Below are positions 1 through 9,319 of a DNA stretch of 64,000 nt, piece after piece. Source of the DNA: Aquaspirillum serpens DSM 68 (GTDB lineage: Bacteria; Pseudomonadota; Gammaproteobacteria; Burkholderiales; Aquaspirillaceae); the NCBI RefSeq assembly GCF_000420525.1, contig NZ_ATVC01000005.1, forward strand, positions 22,916 to 86,915, given 5' to 3'. The number at the start of each line of letters is the position of its first letter. Positions within the stretch are counted from its first letter, which is position 1. Position numbers and translations under genes: made by a program. Under the pieces are notes generated by a model. The model was not told where the DNA came from. It made no database searches and saw nothing but the letters and a program-made list of their open reading frames with translations.

Positions 1-999
1 ATTACCAAACAGTGGGCTGCCATCCATCGTAAGCATCATGCACGCTGCGAAACCGCAGATGATCCACATAGCCCACAAGTGCTCGGCATCAAAAAAGTGA
101 TGTGGGAAGGGGCCGAGTTATATCGTGTCGCCTGCAAAGATCAATCTATCATGGATAAATTTGGCCACGGTGCTCCGGATGATTGGTTAGAGCGCAATAT
201 CTACACCAAACACAATGGCAAAGGGATTGTCTTAATGGCAGTCATCGATGTCTTGTTGTTCGGCCCAATTGGTTTAACGATCTGGGCGGTGCAAATGGCG
301 TGGATTCCGTTTTGGGCTGCCGGTGTAGTGAATGGGATTGGCCACTATTGGGGTTATCGCAATTTCGAAAACGAAGATGCCGCAACCAATGTCTTCCCTT
401 GGGGTATTTTAATCGGCGGTGAGGAGTTGCATAACAACCACCACACCTTCGGTACCTCGGCCAAGCTGTCTTATAAATGGTTCGAGTTTGATATTGGCTG
501 GATGTATATCCGTATCATGGAAATGATCGGCCTCGCCAAAGTTCGCCGTGTCGCGCCTAAATTATTGCATGGCGAAGTGAAATCCCATCTCGATTTGGAC
601 ACCCTACACGCCATCATCGCCAATCGTTATGCGGTGGCAGCGCAATACGCTAAATCGCTCAAATCGGCTTATGAACAAGAATTAGGCAACTTGCGTGATA
701 AATTGCCCGAGATGCAAGGCAATATGACGCGGCAAATGAAGGTTTGGCTCAAGCAAGATGGTAAAGACATTCCAGCGCAAGAACGCTCACAGTTAGATCA
801 ATTGTTAGAGCAAAGCCCTGTGTTACAGACCATCTATTCGATGCGGCAAGAATTATCGCGGCTGTGGGAACGCTCGAATTTGACCAAAGAGCAGTTGCTG
901 AAAGAGTTACAAGATTGGTGCGCACGGGCGGAAGCATCTGGTATTGCCCAATTGCGTGAGTTTTCCTTGCGTTTGCGTGCTGTTGCCGCAGTGGCTTAA
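1..999 (+). CDS. Fatty acid (delta-9 type) desaturase, 3' part
   Basis: The reading frame is open from base 1, so the start lies outside the window; about 332 residues are visible. Two histidine boxes typical of membrane acyl desaturases are present: HRKHH near visible residue 9 and HNNHH near residue 146. The first box (HxxxxH) must lie upstream. Hydrophobic segments lie between the boxes, as expected for this di-iron family, which introduces a cis double bond into acyl chains at the inner membrane. After the second box there is a long, hydrophilic, probably helical C-terminal tail of about 140 residues that is not part of the catalytic core. The family is clear; substrate form (acyl-CoA or acyl-lipid) cannot be decided. 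Confidence 0.88.
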   Translation: MTKQWAAIHRKHHARCETADDPHSPQVLGIKKVMWEGAELYRVACKDQSIMDKFGHGAPDDWLERNIYTKHNGKGIVLMAVIDVLLFGPIGLTIWAVQMAWIPFWAAGVVNGIGHYWGYRNFENEDAATNVFPWGILIGGEELHNNHHTFGTSAKLSYKWFEFDIGWMYIRIMEMIGLAKVRRVAPKLLHGEVKSHLDLDTLHAIIANRYAVAAQYAKSLKSAYEQELGNLRDKLPEMQGNMTRQMKVWLKQDGKDIPAQERSQLDQLLEQSPVLQTIYSMRQELSRLWERSNLTKEQLLKELQDWCARAEASGIAQLREFSLRLRAVAAVA

Positions 1000-1014
1000 T
1001 CAAGGGGAAAAACG

Positions 1015-1365
1015 ATGTCATCTATTCAACGTTTATTACCTGGCGCACGGTTATCGGAAGCGGTGGTATTCAATGGCATGGCCTTTTTAGCAGGCCAAGT
1101 GCCTGAAGATACCAGCCGCGATGCCGAAGGGCAGACAGCGGAAGTGTTATCGTTAATCGATAATGTGTTAGCGCAACTGGGCACTGATAAAACCCGTATT
1201 CTCGATGCAACGATTTTTTTAGCCGATTTGGCGGATTATGAGGCAATGAATCGGGCATGGGATGCGTGGGTTCCTGCTGGTCACAGCCCAGCGCGTGCCA
1301 CCGTCGAGGCAAAATTAGCCAATCCAGCGTGGAAAGTCGAAATTAAAATCGTCGCTGCATTGTGA
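1015..1365 (+). CDS. ridA: RidA family reactive enamine/imine deaminase
   Basis: A 116-residue protein with the usual length and fold signature of the YjgF/YER057c/UK114 family. The C-terminal block (PARATVEAKLANP, then KVEIKIVA) carries the conserved arginine that binds the substrate carboxylate. RidA proteins hydrolyse reactive 2-aminoacrylate and similar enamines released by PLP enzymes. A GGGGAAAA stretch lies just upstream of the ATG. The gene starts 16 bases after the desaturase stop and is followed by a strong rho-independent terminator. RidA family members are diverse, so the exact subfamily is inferred. Confidence 0.88.
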   Translation: MSSIQRLLPGARLSEAVVFNGMAFLAGQVPEDTSRDAEGQTAEVLSLIDNVLAQLGTDKTRILDATIFLADLADYEAMNRAWDAWVPAGHSPARATVEAKLANPAWKVEIKIVAAL

Positions 1366-1383
1366 TTTTTTTGTGGTATCAGG

Positions 1384-1414
1384 CCCGCTGTGTCCGCACA
1401 GCGGGTCTTTTTTT
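1384..1414 (+). terminator. Rho-independent terminator after ridA
   Basis: A perfect 9-bp stem (CCCGCTGTG / CACAGCGGG) closes a TCCG tetraloop and is followed by TCTTTTTTTT. It ends only 11 bases before the rarA start codon, so the in-frame upstream GTG at 1390 lies in the terminator stem and is not a credible start for rarA. Confidence 0.9.
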
Positions 1415-1425
1415 GCGATGTGAAA

Positions 1426-2724
1426 ATGGATTTATTCGAGACCTTTCCCTCAACCACGCTGCCCTTAGCCGAACGGATGCGCCCGCAACATCTGGATGAA
1501 GTCATTGGGCAATCGCATTTGCTTGGTGCAGGTAAACCATTACGGTTGGCTTTTCAAGCACGAAAACTGCACTCGATGATTTTTTGGGGGCCACCTGGGG
1601 TGGGTAAAACCACTTTGGCAAGACTCACCGCCCATGCTGTTGATGCAGAATTTATTGCGCTCTCGGCAGTATTTTCCGGTGTGAAAGAGATTCGTGCGGC
1701 AATGGAGCAGGCCGAACACTATCGGCAACAGAATAAAAAAACCATTTTGTTCGTCGATGAAATTCACCGTTTTAATAAGTCGCAACAAGATGCGCTATTG
1801 CCTTATACCGAGAGAGGCGTCATCACCCTACTCGGTGCCACCACCGAAAACCCCTCATTTGAAGTGAATTCGGCTTTGCTGTCGCGGGCACAAGTCTATG
1901 TTTTGCAATCCCTCACCGATGATGAATTACAACAGCTATTAGCCCGCGCTCAACAAGTGGCGATGCCAGATTTGATTTTGGATGAAGTGGCACGCACTAC
2001 GCTGGTTGCCTATGCCGATGGTGATGGCAGAAAATTGCTCAATTTGGTTGAACAGTGCGCCACTGCTGCACAAGCGGCAGGGGTTCACAATATTGATGCG
2101 GAATTTATCCACAACGCCTTAACCCTCAACCAGCGCCGGTTTGATAAAGGGGGCGAGTTTTTCTACGACCAAATTTCGGCTTTACACAAGTCAGTACGCG
2201 GCTCTAATCCCGATGCCGCCTTATATTGGTTAACTCGAATGTTAGATGGTGGGGCCGATGCTAAGTATTTGTCGCGGCGGATTATTCGGATGGCGTGGGA
2301 GGATATTGGGCTGGCCGATCCAAGAGCGATGCAAATTGCCAACGATGCCGCCACCACTTTTGAGCGTTTAGGCAGTCCTGAGGGAGAATTGGCCTTAGCG
2401 CAGGCAGTGATTTATTTAGCTGTCGCCGCAAAGAGTAATGCGGGGTATGTGGCTTACAATCAGGCCAAGGCTTTTGTAAAGCAGGATAAAAGCCGAGAAG
2501 TCCCCGTTCATCTACGCAATGCGCCTACCAAGTTGATGAAGGAACTGGGCTATGGCCATGAGTACCGCTATGCGCATGATGAACCCAATGCTTACGCCGC
2601 CGGGGAAAACTACTTCCCAGAGGGGATGGCCGCCCCGAATTGGTATCAACCTGTACCAAGGGGGCTGGAAATAAAAATTGCGGAAAAACTCGCTGTTTTG
2701 CGGAAGTGGGATGAAGAAGGATAG
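1426..2724 (+). CDS. rarA: Replication-associated recombination protein RarA (MgsA)
   Basis: A 432-residue AAA+ ATPase of the RarA/MgsA/WRNIP1 family, which acts at stalled replication forks. From the chosen start, Walker A is GPPGVGKT at residues 55-62, Walker B is FVDEIHRF near 112, sensor 1 (GATTENPSF) follows, and the C-terminal half has the clamp-loader-like tetramerisation region. The length fits the family. An upstream GTG (1390) is in frame but falls inside the preceding terminator; ATG 1426 (or GTG 1420) gives the canonical N-terminus MDLF. No good Shine-Dalgarno is visible. Confidence 0.93.
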   Translation: MDLFETFPSTTLPLAERMRPQHLDEVIGQSHLLGAGKPLRLAFQARKLHSMIFWGPPGVGKTTLARLTAHAVDAEFIALSAVFSGVKEIRAAMEQAEHYRQQNKKTILFVDEIHRFNKSQQDALLPYTERGVITLLGATTENPSFEVNSALLSRAQVYVLQSLTDDELQQLLARAQQVAMPDLILDEVARTTLVAYADGDGRKLLNLVEQCATAAQAAGVHNIDAEFIHNALTLNQRRFDKGGEFFYDQISALHKSVRGSNPDAALYWLTRMLDGGADAKYLSRRIIRMAWEDIGLADPRAMQIANDAATTFERLGSPEGELALAQAVIYLAVAAKSNAGYVAYNQAKAFVKQDKSREVPVHLRNAPTKLMKELGYGHEYRYAHDEPNAYAAGENYFPEGMAAPNWYQPVPRGLEIKIAEKLAVLRKWDEEG

Positions 2725-2831
2725 TCACAAGCCGATTAGGTTTGAGTCTATCGATATGGTCAGCTTCGGTACTACCCTCGAATAAATTTGAGAAAAATGT
2801 TTTATTAACCACCATAAAAAATGCCAATTTA

Positions 2832-2868
2832 TTTACCTAACGATATTTTTTAATCGGTTAAAGGTAAA
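2832..2868. promoter_or_regulatory. Imperfect dyad upstream of the ATPase/DUF4276 pair
   Basis: TTTACCTAACGAT and ATCGGTTAAAGGTAAA form an imperfect inverted repeat around an AT-rich centre, about 50 bases before the ATPase start. The 192-base spacer 2725-2916 is otherwise AT-rich, with nothing else recognisable. It could be an operator or the remains of a terminator; function is inferred only from position. Confidence 0.3.
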
Positions 2869-2916
2869 TCATGGAAAAATAGTGCTTTACTCATAGTATC
2901 CTTACAAGGAATAACA

Positions 2917-4032
2917 ATGAATATACATAAGCTAGAGATCAAAGGTTTTAAAAGTATTGCACATATTAAGCTTGGTAATAGTTCACCCTTTCTGGTGTTA
3001 GCAGGTGCAAATGGCTCAGGAAAAAGCAACTTAGTTGATGCACTTGCATTCCTTGGTGCAGTTATAAAACGAGGGGTTGTTCAAGCGGTTCGTGAGTTTG
3101 GTGGGTTTAACCAAATTCACTGTTTCAAGTTTCGCAAAGAGCAACGGACAACGATGTCATTCACACTAGAAATAGATATAAACAGTGTGCACTATCATTA
3201 TGACTTAACGATCCGATCGCTAGAAAACTTACCAGAAATCCAAGAAAGTTTAAAAGTCAATGGTAGCATATTGATTGATCGTAAAAACTCCAGTGAACCT
3301 CAAGTCCAATTAGGTGATCGTGAGGGGTTACAAAAATTAACAAGCTATCCTAAGGAAATGTCAGCGATGATGTTATTAAGCGATACTGCACTTTATCGCT
3401 TTCTGACTAATATTTGTGTTTTCCGTATTGACCCGTTTGCAGCAAAAGAACCTGATAATGCTGCGGCCGATGCCACAGCGCTTGATCCAAACGGCAAAAA
3501 CATCGCAACGATGTTATCTGTGCTTGAAAAAGACGATGATTTTCGCGAACAGGTATTAGAGTGGATCGAACTCATCGTTCCGGGTATGGAAAACGTGAAA
3601 ACAGAGAAGCAAAGGCTGGATGCTTCAACCGTAATAACATTTAAAGAAGAAGGCACCAAGGCACGATTTCCAGCTTCACTAATATCAGATGGTACAATTT
3701 ACGCTTTATGTATATTAACTGCCATTCTAAGCCGCGCACGGGAATATGGAATTACCATCATTGAAGAACCTGAGCGTGGCATTCATCCGAAGGCTATCGC
3801 CGAACTCGTTCAACTTATGCGTGAAAATGCCTCTACCCAGCACCCTGTGTTCATCACCACTCATAGCGAATCAGTTGTGAGAAGTTCGGAGGTAGAGGAA
3901 CTTTATTTTGTGAGTAAAAAAGAGGGAAAAACACAAATTCAAAGTGCTAAAACCTCTGGTATTGACAAGAAAAAAATTGCATTAGATACAGCATGGTTAA
4001 CAAACCTATTTGATGGGGGTTTGCCATGGTAA
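2917..4032 (+). CDS. AAA family ATPase (RecF/SMC-like, AAA_21)
   Basis: A 371-residue ATPase without membrane segments. It begins with the typical KLEIKGFKSI strand, has Walker A GANGSGKS at residues 30-37, an ABC-like signature around LISDGT near 250, Walker B IIEEPERGIHP near 280 and an H-loop TTHSES near 316. There is no zinc hook or long coiled coil. A good ribosome-binding site (AAGGA) lies 6 bases before the ATG. The stop overlaps the next gene by 7 bases, indicating a tightly coupled pair. Base composition is clearly more AT-rich than the flanking genes, which suggests acquisition. Such ATPases paired with TOPRIM-like proteins are typical of defence modules; the assignment to a named system is not secure. 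Confidence 0.85.
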   Translation: MNIHKLEIKGFKSIAHIKLGNSSPFLVLAGANGSGKSNLVDALAFLGAVIKRGVVQAVREFGGFNQIHCFKFRKEQRTTMSFTLEIDINSVHYHYDLTIRSLENLPEIQESLKVNGSILIDRKNSSEPQVQLGDREGLQKLTSYPKEMSAMMLLSDTALYRFLTNICVFRIDPFAAKEPDNAAADATALDPNGKNIATMLSVLEKDDDFREQVLEWIELIVPGMENVKTEKQRLDASTVITFKEEGTKARFPASLISDGTIYALCILTAILSRAREYGITIIEEPERGIHPKAIAELVQLMRENASTQHPVFITTHSESVVRSSEVEELYFVSKKEGKTQIQSAKTSGIDKKKIALDTAWLTNLFDGGLPW

Positions 4033-4616
4033 CAAATGAACGTAAAAAAATAGGCTTTATTGTTGAAGGGGGTAGTGAAAAAATTATTATTGAGTCGCCA
4101 CAGTTTAGGGCATTCTTGAACAAACATGGTTATGAACTGGTAACACCAGTTATCGATGCCGAAGGCGGGGGTAATTTACTACCACAAAATATTGAGGAAT
4201 TTATTAGCCGACTTGAACAAAAACAAGTAGATGCTATTTATGTTTTGACTGATTTAGAAGATGAATTGCACATCGAGACGGTCAGAAAAAGGGTGAGACA
4301 CACCAAGGTTACCTTTGCTTTCATTGCTGTCAAAGCACTTGAAGCATGGTATTTAGCAGATACCGATGCGATGAATACTTGGCTAGGCACCCAAGATTTT
4401 TATGAATCAGAGCCAGAGAAAACAGTGGGCAAGCCATGGGATAGATTAAAAGAAATTGCAGCTGAAAAGGGTAAGCGTGGCCCTGGACAAAAAATATCTT
4501 TTGCAAAGAGAATCACTAAATATTGGCATTTCGCTATTGAAAATGCTGCAAAACATGAAGCTTGCCCGAGTGCAGCGGAGTTGATCAGTCATTTTGAAAA
4601 ATCAACTCACAGATAA
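4026..4616 (+). CDS. DUF4276-like (TOPRIM-type) protein partner of the ATPase
   Basis: A 196-residue soluble protein. The N-terminus has FIVEGGSE (Glu14) and a later acidic stretch LTDLEDE near residues 74-80, the two acidic motifs expected of a TOPRIM-type nucleotidyl/nuclease fold, then the block ALEAWYLAD that resembles DUF4276 proteins. It overlaps the ATPase gene by 7 bases. In families such as PARIS (AriA/AriB) or split OLD nucleases, the TOPRIM-like partner is the effector held by the ATPase; that role is inference here. A toxin or RNA/DNA nuclease function is plausible. It converges on nagZ with 29 bases between stops. Confidence 0.65.
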   Translation: MVTNERKKIGFIVEGGSEKIIIESPQFRAFLNKHGYELVTPVIDAEGGGNLLPQNIEEFISRLEQKQVDAIYVLTDLEDELHIETVRKRVRHTKVTFAFIAVKALEAWYLADTDAMNTWLGTQDFYESEPEKTVGKPWDRLKEIAAEKGKRGPGQKISFAKRITKYWHFAIENAAKHEACPSAAELISHFEKSTHR

Positions 4617-4645
4617 TCAACTCAGACTACAAAACTTGAATGGCG

Positions 4646-5737
4646 CTAATGCGCCTCCCCGACTTTCACACCAGAACGTAATTGCTCTGGTGGAATGGCG
4701 AGGGCGGCGACGGTGGTTTGCATCGCAATAAAGTCTGCTTCGGTTAACCGTTGCTGTGCCGCTTCGATAGACAACTGCCCCGCCATCGCAGCCAAACGCG
4801 GCGCTAAAGAAGACGGAATCGCACGCTGTTCACCCCATGCGTTCAAAAGCGTCTGTGCCAAATCAGGACGGTTACACACCAACACCATGTCACAACCGGC
4901 TTGCAAAGCCAACACAGCCCGTTCCACCACGCCACCGGCGCCTGCAGCCCCTTCCATGCACAAATCATCGCTGAAAATCACGCCTTCAAAACGCAATTGT
5001 TGCCGCAGAATGTGTTGCAACCAGAAAGCAGAAAAACCAGCAGGTTGATCATCAACCGCCGGATATACCACATGGGCCGGCATCACCGCAGCCAACCCCT
5101 GTTGAGCCAAAGCAGAAAAAGGCTGTAAATCCGCCGCTGCAATCGTGGCAAAATCACGCTCATCCACTGGAATTGCATGATGAGAGTCTGCTTCTACCCA
5201 GCCATGCCCCGGGAAATGTTTGCCACACGCCGCCATCCCACCGCGAGCTAAGCCACGTATCAACGCCTGTGCTAACACCGTTACCGTGCTTGCCTGCAAA
5301 GCAAAAGAACGGTCGCCAATCACCCCAGAACGGCCCCAGTCTAAATCTAAGACTGGCGTAAAACTCAAATCGACGCCCACTGCACGCAATTCAGTCGCCA
5401 ACACTTCGCCACATTGCTCTGCCAAAACCAGCGCCTGTTCAGGGGTTTGTTGCCATAACTGCCCCAATACCCGCATCGGCGGCAAATGCGTAAAACCGGA
5501 TAAAAAGCGTTGCACCCGCCCACCTTCATGATCGACTGCCACCAATAAAGCAGGAGATCGCACCGCATGAATCTCTGCCACCAAATCGCGAATTTGTGCT
5601 GGCGAGAGAAAATTACGCCGGAACAAAATCACCCCGCCGACTTGTGGGTGACACAGTAATTCGCGTTCATGGGCTTGTAGCTCGGTGCCCTGAATATCCA
5701 ACATTAAAGGGCCGCGTGGCAAAGATAAAATTGGCAT
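4646..5737 (-). CDS. nagZ: Beta-N-acetylhexosaminidase NagZ (peptidoglycan recycling)
   Basis: A 363-residue cytoplasmic GH3 enzyme that removes GlcNAc from anhydro-muropeptides during cell-wall recycling. Visible motifs are VDHEGGRVQRF at 68-78, KHFPGHG at 173-179, the catalytic-loop DSHHAIP at 184-190, and FSDDLCMEGA at 255-264, which carries the aspartate nucleophile. No signal peptide, as expected. It starts 4 bases after the acpS stop and is the last gene of the long minus-strand run. A short GGCGC/GCGCC stem spans its stop codon (4642-4655) and may be a weak terminator. Confidence 0.95.
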   Translation of the reverse strand: MPILSLPRGPLMLDIQGTELQAHERELLCHPQVGGVILFRRNFLSPAQIRDLVAEIHAVRSPALLVAVDHEGGRVQRFLSGFTHLPPMRVLGQLWQQTPEQALVLAEQCGEVLATELRAVGVDLSFTPVLDLDWGRSGVIGDRSFALQASTVTVLAQALIRGLARGGMAACGKHFPGHGWVEADSHHAIPVDERDFATIAAADLQPFSALAQQGLAAVMPAHVVYPAVDDQPAGFSAFWLQHILRQQLRFEGVIFSDDLCMEGAAGAGGVVERAVLALQAGCDMVLVCNRPDLAQTLLNAWGEQRAIPSSLAPRLAAMAGQLSIEAAQQRLTEADFIAMQTTVAALAIPPEQLRSGVKVGEAH

Positions 5738-5741
5738 CGGT

Positions 5742-6125
5742 TTATTCGTCCGTTTCTAAGACAACAAAAGCTAGCGACAGCTGTTTTTCATCAGAGAGAG
5801 AAAGATGACAACGCTGAATCTGACGTTCAGCCAACCACTGCGCCGCTGCAGGGGCAAACACCACAACAGGCTTGCCAAGGTGATCGCGTTGAATCGACAT
5901 GGCCGGCAACAAAAAAGGCGCACGTACCCCCAACCCTGTCGCCTTACCAATCGCCTCTTTTGCCGCCCAACGCTTGGCTAAAAAAGCCACCGGCTGTGGA
6001 TGGGAAAGGAACTCAGCAAACTCAACCGCACTCAGCAAACGGCGGGCAAACCGCTCACCATGTCGGTGCCACACCGCAGCAATGCGTTGATGATCGGTGA
6101 GATCGGTACCAACACCGTAAATCAC
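5742..6125 (-). CDS. acpS: Holo-[acyl-carrier-protein] synthase AcpS
   Basis: A 127-residue protein that transfers 4'-phosphopantetheine from CoA to apo-ACP. The magnesium-binding residues are visible: Asp8 in GVGTDL and Glu57 in [10 protein letters not shown], with the HLSLSDEK strand near the C-terminus. It overlaps pdxJ by 4 bases (ATGA-type coupling). Length and motifs are standard. Confidence 0.95.
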   Translation of the reverse strand: MIYGVGTDLTDHQRIAAVWHRHGERFARRLLSAVEFAEFLSHPQPVAFLAKRWAAKEAIGKATGLGVRAPFLLPAMSIQRDHLGKPVVVFAPAAAQWLAERQIQRCHLSLSDEKQLSLAFVVLETDE

Positions 6126-6856
6126 TTCGCACCCCGCCGTGCCTCAACCATCAGGGTTTTCATATCGCGTACCGCTTGAGAAAAACCAGTGAACAAAGCT
6201 TGTGCCACAATGGCGTGACCAATGTTTAATTCTGCGATGTCGGCAATTTCTGCAATCGGTGCCACATTGTGATAGTGCAAACCATGACCGGCGTTCACCA
6301 CCAAGCCTAAATCGGCGGCACGACGAGCAGCAACACGAATCCGCTTCAATTCTTGTTGCGGTAAATCATGCCCCTCGGCATCAGCGTAACGGCCAGTGTG
6401 CAATTCAACCACCGTTGCCCCCGACTCTGCTGAAGCACGAATCGCTTCTTCATCAGGATCGATAAACAGCGACACCCGAATGCCAGCCTTACGCAACGTG
6501 CGGACATAGTCTTGAATCAAATCAAACTGTGCCAACACATCTAAACCACCTTCAGTGGTGATTTCTTCACGTTTTTCTGGCACCAAACAGACATCTTGTG
6601 GCCGAATGGCAAGAGCGTGTTCCAACATCTCTGGCGTCAGTGCCATCTCTAAATTCATGCGCGTTTTAATCGCCCCACGCATCAATTTCACATCTTGATC
6701 TTGAATATGGCGGCGGTCTTCACGCAAGTGCAGTGTGATTAAGTCAGCACCGGACGATTCCGCCACCAAAGCTGCCTCAAGTGGACTGGGATACCGTGTG
6801 CCACGCGCTTGTCGCAAAGTAGCGACATGATCGATATTTACACCAAGCAAAATCAT
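6122..6856 (-). CDS. pdxJ: Pyridoxine 5'-phosphate synthase PdxJ
   Basis: A 244-residue TIM-barrel enzyme that condenses 3-amino-2-oxopropyl phosphate with 1-deoxyxylulose 5-phosphate in DXP-dependent vitamin B6 synthesis. The N-terminus [14 protein letters not shown], the [11 protein letters not shown] block and the late [11 protein letters not shown] motif are the conserved active-site segments. It lies between recO (25 bases upstream) and acpS (4-base overlap), the standard cluster order. Confidence 0.96.
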   Translation of the reverse strand: MILLGVNIDHVATLRQARGTRYPSPLEAALVAESSGADLITLHLREDRRHIQDQDVKLMRGAIKTRMNLEMALTPEMLEHALAIRPQDVCLVPEKREEITTEGGLDVLAQFDLIQDYVRTLRKAGIRVSLFIDPDEEAIRASAESGATVVELHTGRYADAEGHDLPQQELKRIRVAARRAADLGLVVNAGHGLHYHNVAPIAEIADIAELNIGHAIVAQALFTGFSQAVRDMKTLMVEARRGAK

Positions 6857-6881
6857 GGCAAACCCTTCTTAAAAAGAAACA

Positions 6882-7649
6882 TTAAGCCGGCATCACCGGC
6901 CACACGCGCGTACGCGGCTCATGTACCGCATGTAACACCCGTCGCGAGGCTAAAGGCACCGCCCCTAACACGGCATCAAGCAAAGTGCGCAGCAAGATTT
7001 TTGCTTCTTGTACGACCCAACGCTGTTGCAGTTGATCGTGCGCTAACGCCAATAAGGTCGTGCCGGAAACCAGACATTGATAACCGGTTTCGGGAATATC
7101 AACCGGCAACACCAACGGCAACGGTTCAGCCCCATGACCGGCAATAAAACAATATTGTTGTTCTGGCTCAATCGGTATTACACCACCGGCTTGGTGGCTG
7201 AGGTTGGGGGCATAACCCAAGCCGGTCAACAACGCCAATTCAAAACGCCGCAATACTAACGACACCGCGCCGAGTTCACCACAGGCTAGCCCAATAATGG
7301 CTTGTTGATAGGCAGTGAACACCGCTTCATGTGGGTCATCACGCGCCAGCAATCGCAACAACAACTCGTTGAGATAAAAGCCAGACAGCAAGGGCAACCC
7401 GCTTAACTGTGGCACACCGCCTAGCCATTCCACCCGCGCTAAAGTCCGCAGTTCGCTTTTACCAAACCAATCCAGCACCAACGGCACAAACGGTAAAACT
7501 TGCCCGCGAATTTCTGCCCGAGGCCGCCGCGCACCACGCGCCACTAAAGCCACTCGACCATAATCACGGCTCAAGCATTCCAACAACAGGCTGGTTTCTT
7601 TATAAGGCTGACTGTGTAGCACAAAAGCCGGTTGTCCCTCGACTTTCAT
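6882..7649 (-). CDS. recO: DNA repair protein RecO
   Basis: A 255-residue RecO with an N-terminal OB fold (AFVLHSQPYKETSLLLE, then RDYGRVALVARGARRP) followed by the helical C-terminal domain. RecO loads RecA with RecR in the RecFOR pathway. No zinc-finger cysteine set is seen, as in many proteobacterial RecO proteins. It begins 9 bases after the era stop. Confidence 0.94.
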   Translation of the reverse strand: MKVEGQPAFVLHSQPYKETSLLLECLSRDYGRVALVARGARRPRAEIRGQVLPFVPLVLDWFGKSELRTLARVEWLGGVPQLSGLPLLSGFYLNELLLRLLARDDPHEAVFTAYQQAIIGLACGELGAVSLVLRRFELALLTGLGYAPNLSHQAGGVIPIEPEQQYCFIAGHGAEPLPLVLPVDIPETGYQCLVSGTTLLALAHDQLQQRWVVQEAKILLRTLLDAVLGAVPLASRRVLHAVHEPRTRVWPVMPA

Positions 7650-7658
7650 GGCCGGTGC

Positions 7659-8606
7659 TTATAAATCGAATTGCTTCAAGAAACGAACATCATCTGCCCA
7701 CCCGCCTTTAACCTTGACCCATACTTCAAGGAACACGCGGGTGGCAAACAGTTTTTCCATATCAGCCCGCGCTTCGGAGGCAATTTTCTTCATCCGTTCG
7801 CCGCTTTTGCCAATCACAATCGCCTTTTGTCCGGGTTTATCGACAAAAACAGTGGCGTAAATATGGAAGCGGCCATCTTCTTCGGTTTCAAAGCGATCCA
7901 CTTCGACATTCATCGCATACGGTAATTCTTCACCGAGATAACGGAACAATTTTTCACGGACAATTTCTGCGGCTAAAAAGCGCGAATTTTTGTCGGTGAC
8001 CATGTCCTCTGGATATAACGGTGGGCCTTCTGGCAAATAGGGGCTGATGATGCTGAGCAGTGCATCTAATCGATGACCATGTTTTGCCGAGACACTAATA
8101 ATTTCGGCAAATTCAAATGCTTGGCTGGCCGATAATAAAAACGCCGCCATCCGCGCTTTGTCTTTTAAACGATCGGCTTTATTCACCACCAAAATCACTG
8201 GGCGGTTTTTCGGCAGTAACGCAATCACTTCACGGTCGGCATCCGACAAACGCCCCGCTTCCAACACAAATAACACACAATCGACATCAGACAAGGTATC
8301 ACGCACGCTCTTATTCAACGCATCGTTAAGCGCATTGCGGTGTTTGGTCTGAAAGCCTGGGGTGTCAACAAAGATATATTGCACCAATGGCCGTGTTTCG
8401 ATACCGGTTACACGATGGCGTGTGGTTTGGGCTTTTTCTGAAGTAATCGAGATTTTTTGCCCAATCAGGTGGTTCATCAACGTCGATTTACCGACGTTTG
8501 GCCGCCCGACGATGGCGACAAAGCCACAGCGGAAACCTTCTGGCACAGCAAAATACGGTTGCGCGGTCTCGGGGAGCTCGGGCAAGGTGTCGATAGAGTC
8601 GTTCAT
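7659..8606 (-). CDS. era: GTPase Era
   Basis: A 315-residue GTPase needed for maturation of 16S rRNA and assembly of the 30S subunit. G1 is GRPNVGKS at 34-41, G3 is DTPG at 81-84, G4 is NKAD near 137, and a C-terminal KH domain contains VIGKSGERMKKIA. An N-terminal extension of about 25 residues precedes the G domain. The start overlaps the rnc stop by 4 bases, the classical rnc-era coupling. Confidence 0.97.
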   Translation of the reverse strand: MNDSIDTLPELPETAQPYFAVPEGFRCGFVAIVGRPNVGKSTLMNHLIGQKISITSEKAQTTRHRVTGIETRPLVQYIFVDTPGFQTKHRNALNDALNKSVRDTLSDVDCVLFVLEAGRLSDADREVIALLPKNRPVILVVNKADRLKDKARMAAFLLSASQAFEFAEIISVSAKHGHRLDALLSIISPYLPEGPPLYPEDMVTDKNSRFLAAEIVREKLFRYLGEELPYAMNVEVDRFETEEDGRFHIYATVFVDKPGQKAIVIGKSGERMKKIASEARADMEKLFATRVFLEVWVKVKGGWADDVRFLKQFDL

Positions 8607-9319
8607 GATTTCACTTTCCGTTTTTTGCTGGGTGATGGCTGGGCCAAAATGGCAAGCACAGCCTCAGCCGCTTGTTGCTCTGCACGCCGGCGGCTCGAAC
8701 CACTGCCCTCGGCCACCACGGTCAGGACAGGTAGTTCACAACTGACGCGGAAGTGCTGTGCATGGGCTTCGCCCGACTGTTCGATAATACGATAGTTCGG
8801 CAATGCCAAGCGGCGGCTTTGCAGCCATTCTTGCAGCCGAGTTTTGGCATCTTTGACGTGGCCTTCTGGGTTTAAAGCATTGACCTGTTCAACAAACAGA
8901 TGGCGCACCACATGCTCTGCTTGTGCAAAATCGGCATCTAAACAGACCGCCGCAAAAATCGCTTCTAGGGCATCCGCCAAAATCGATGGCCGTTGTGCAC
9001 CACCGCTTTTCATTTCGCCTTCACCCAAACGCAAGACACCACTGATACCGATGTCTAATGCCACTTGTGCCAAGGTATCCTGATTGACCAAATTGGCACG
9101 CAAACGCGACAAACTGCCTTCGGATTGATCAGGAAAACGGTCAAACAGCATCCGCGCAATGCTGTAATTCAAAATACTGTCGCCGATAAATTCGAGGCGC
9201 TCATTATTAGGTACACCAAAGCTGCGATGGGTCAGCGCCTGTAACAGCCATTCAGGTTGTTGAAAGACATAATTCAGACGCTGCATCAACAGCGGTAGAG
9301 AAGAAGACGCCATGCTCAA
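8603..9319 (-). CDS. rnc: Ribonuclease III
   Basis: A 238-residue double-strand RNA endonuclease. The signature ERLEFIGDS at 40-48 carries catalytic acidic residues, and a double-strand RNA binding domain fills the C-terminal third (KTRLQEWLQSRR, then SSRRRAEQQAAEAVL). It overlaps lepB by 4 bases upstream and era by 4 bases downstream. Confidence 0.97.
   Translation of the reverse strand: MSMASSSLPLLMQRLNYVFQQPEWLLQALTHRSFGVPNNERLEFIGDSILNYSIARMLFDRFPDQSEGSLSRLRANLVNQDTLAQVALDIGISGVLRLGEGEMKSGGAQRPSILADALEAIFAAVCLDADFAQAEHVVRHLFVEQVNALNPEGHVKDAKTRLQEWLQSRRLALPNYRIIEQSGEAHAQHFRVSCELPVLTVVAEGSGSSRRRAEQQAAEAVLAILAQPSPSKKRKVKS

Noticed and set aside
1390..1425. Upstream GTG start for rarA
   Set aside because: It lies inside the ridA terminator stem and adds twelve non-conserved residues.
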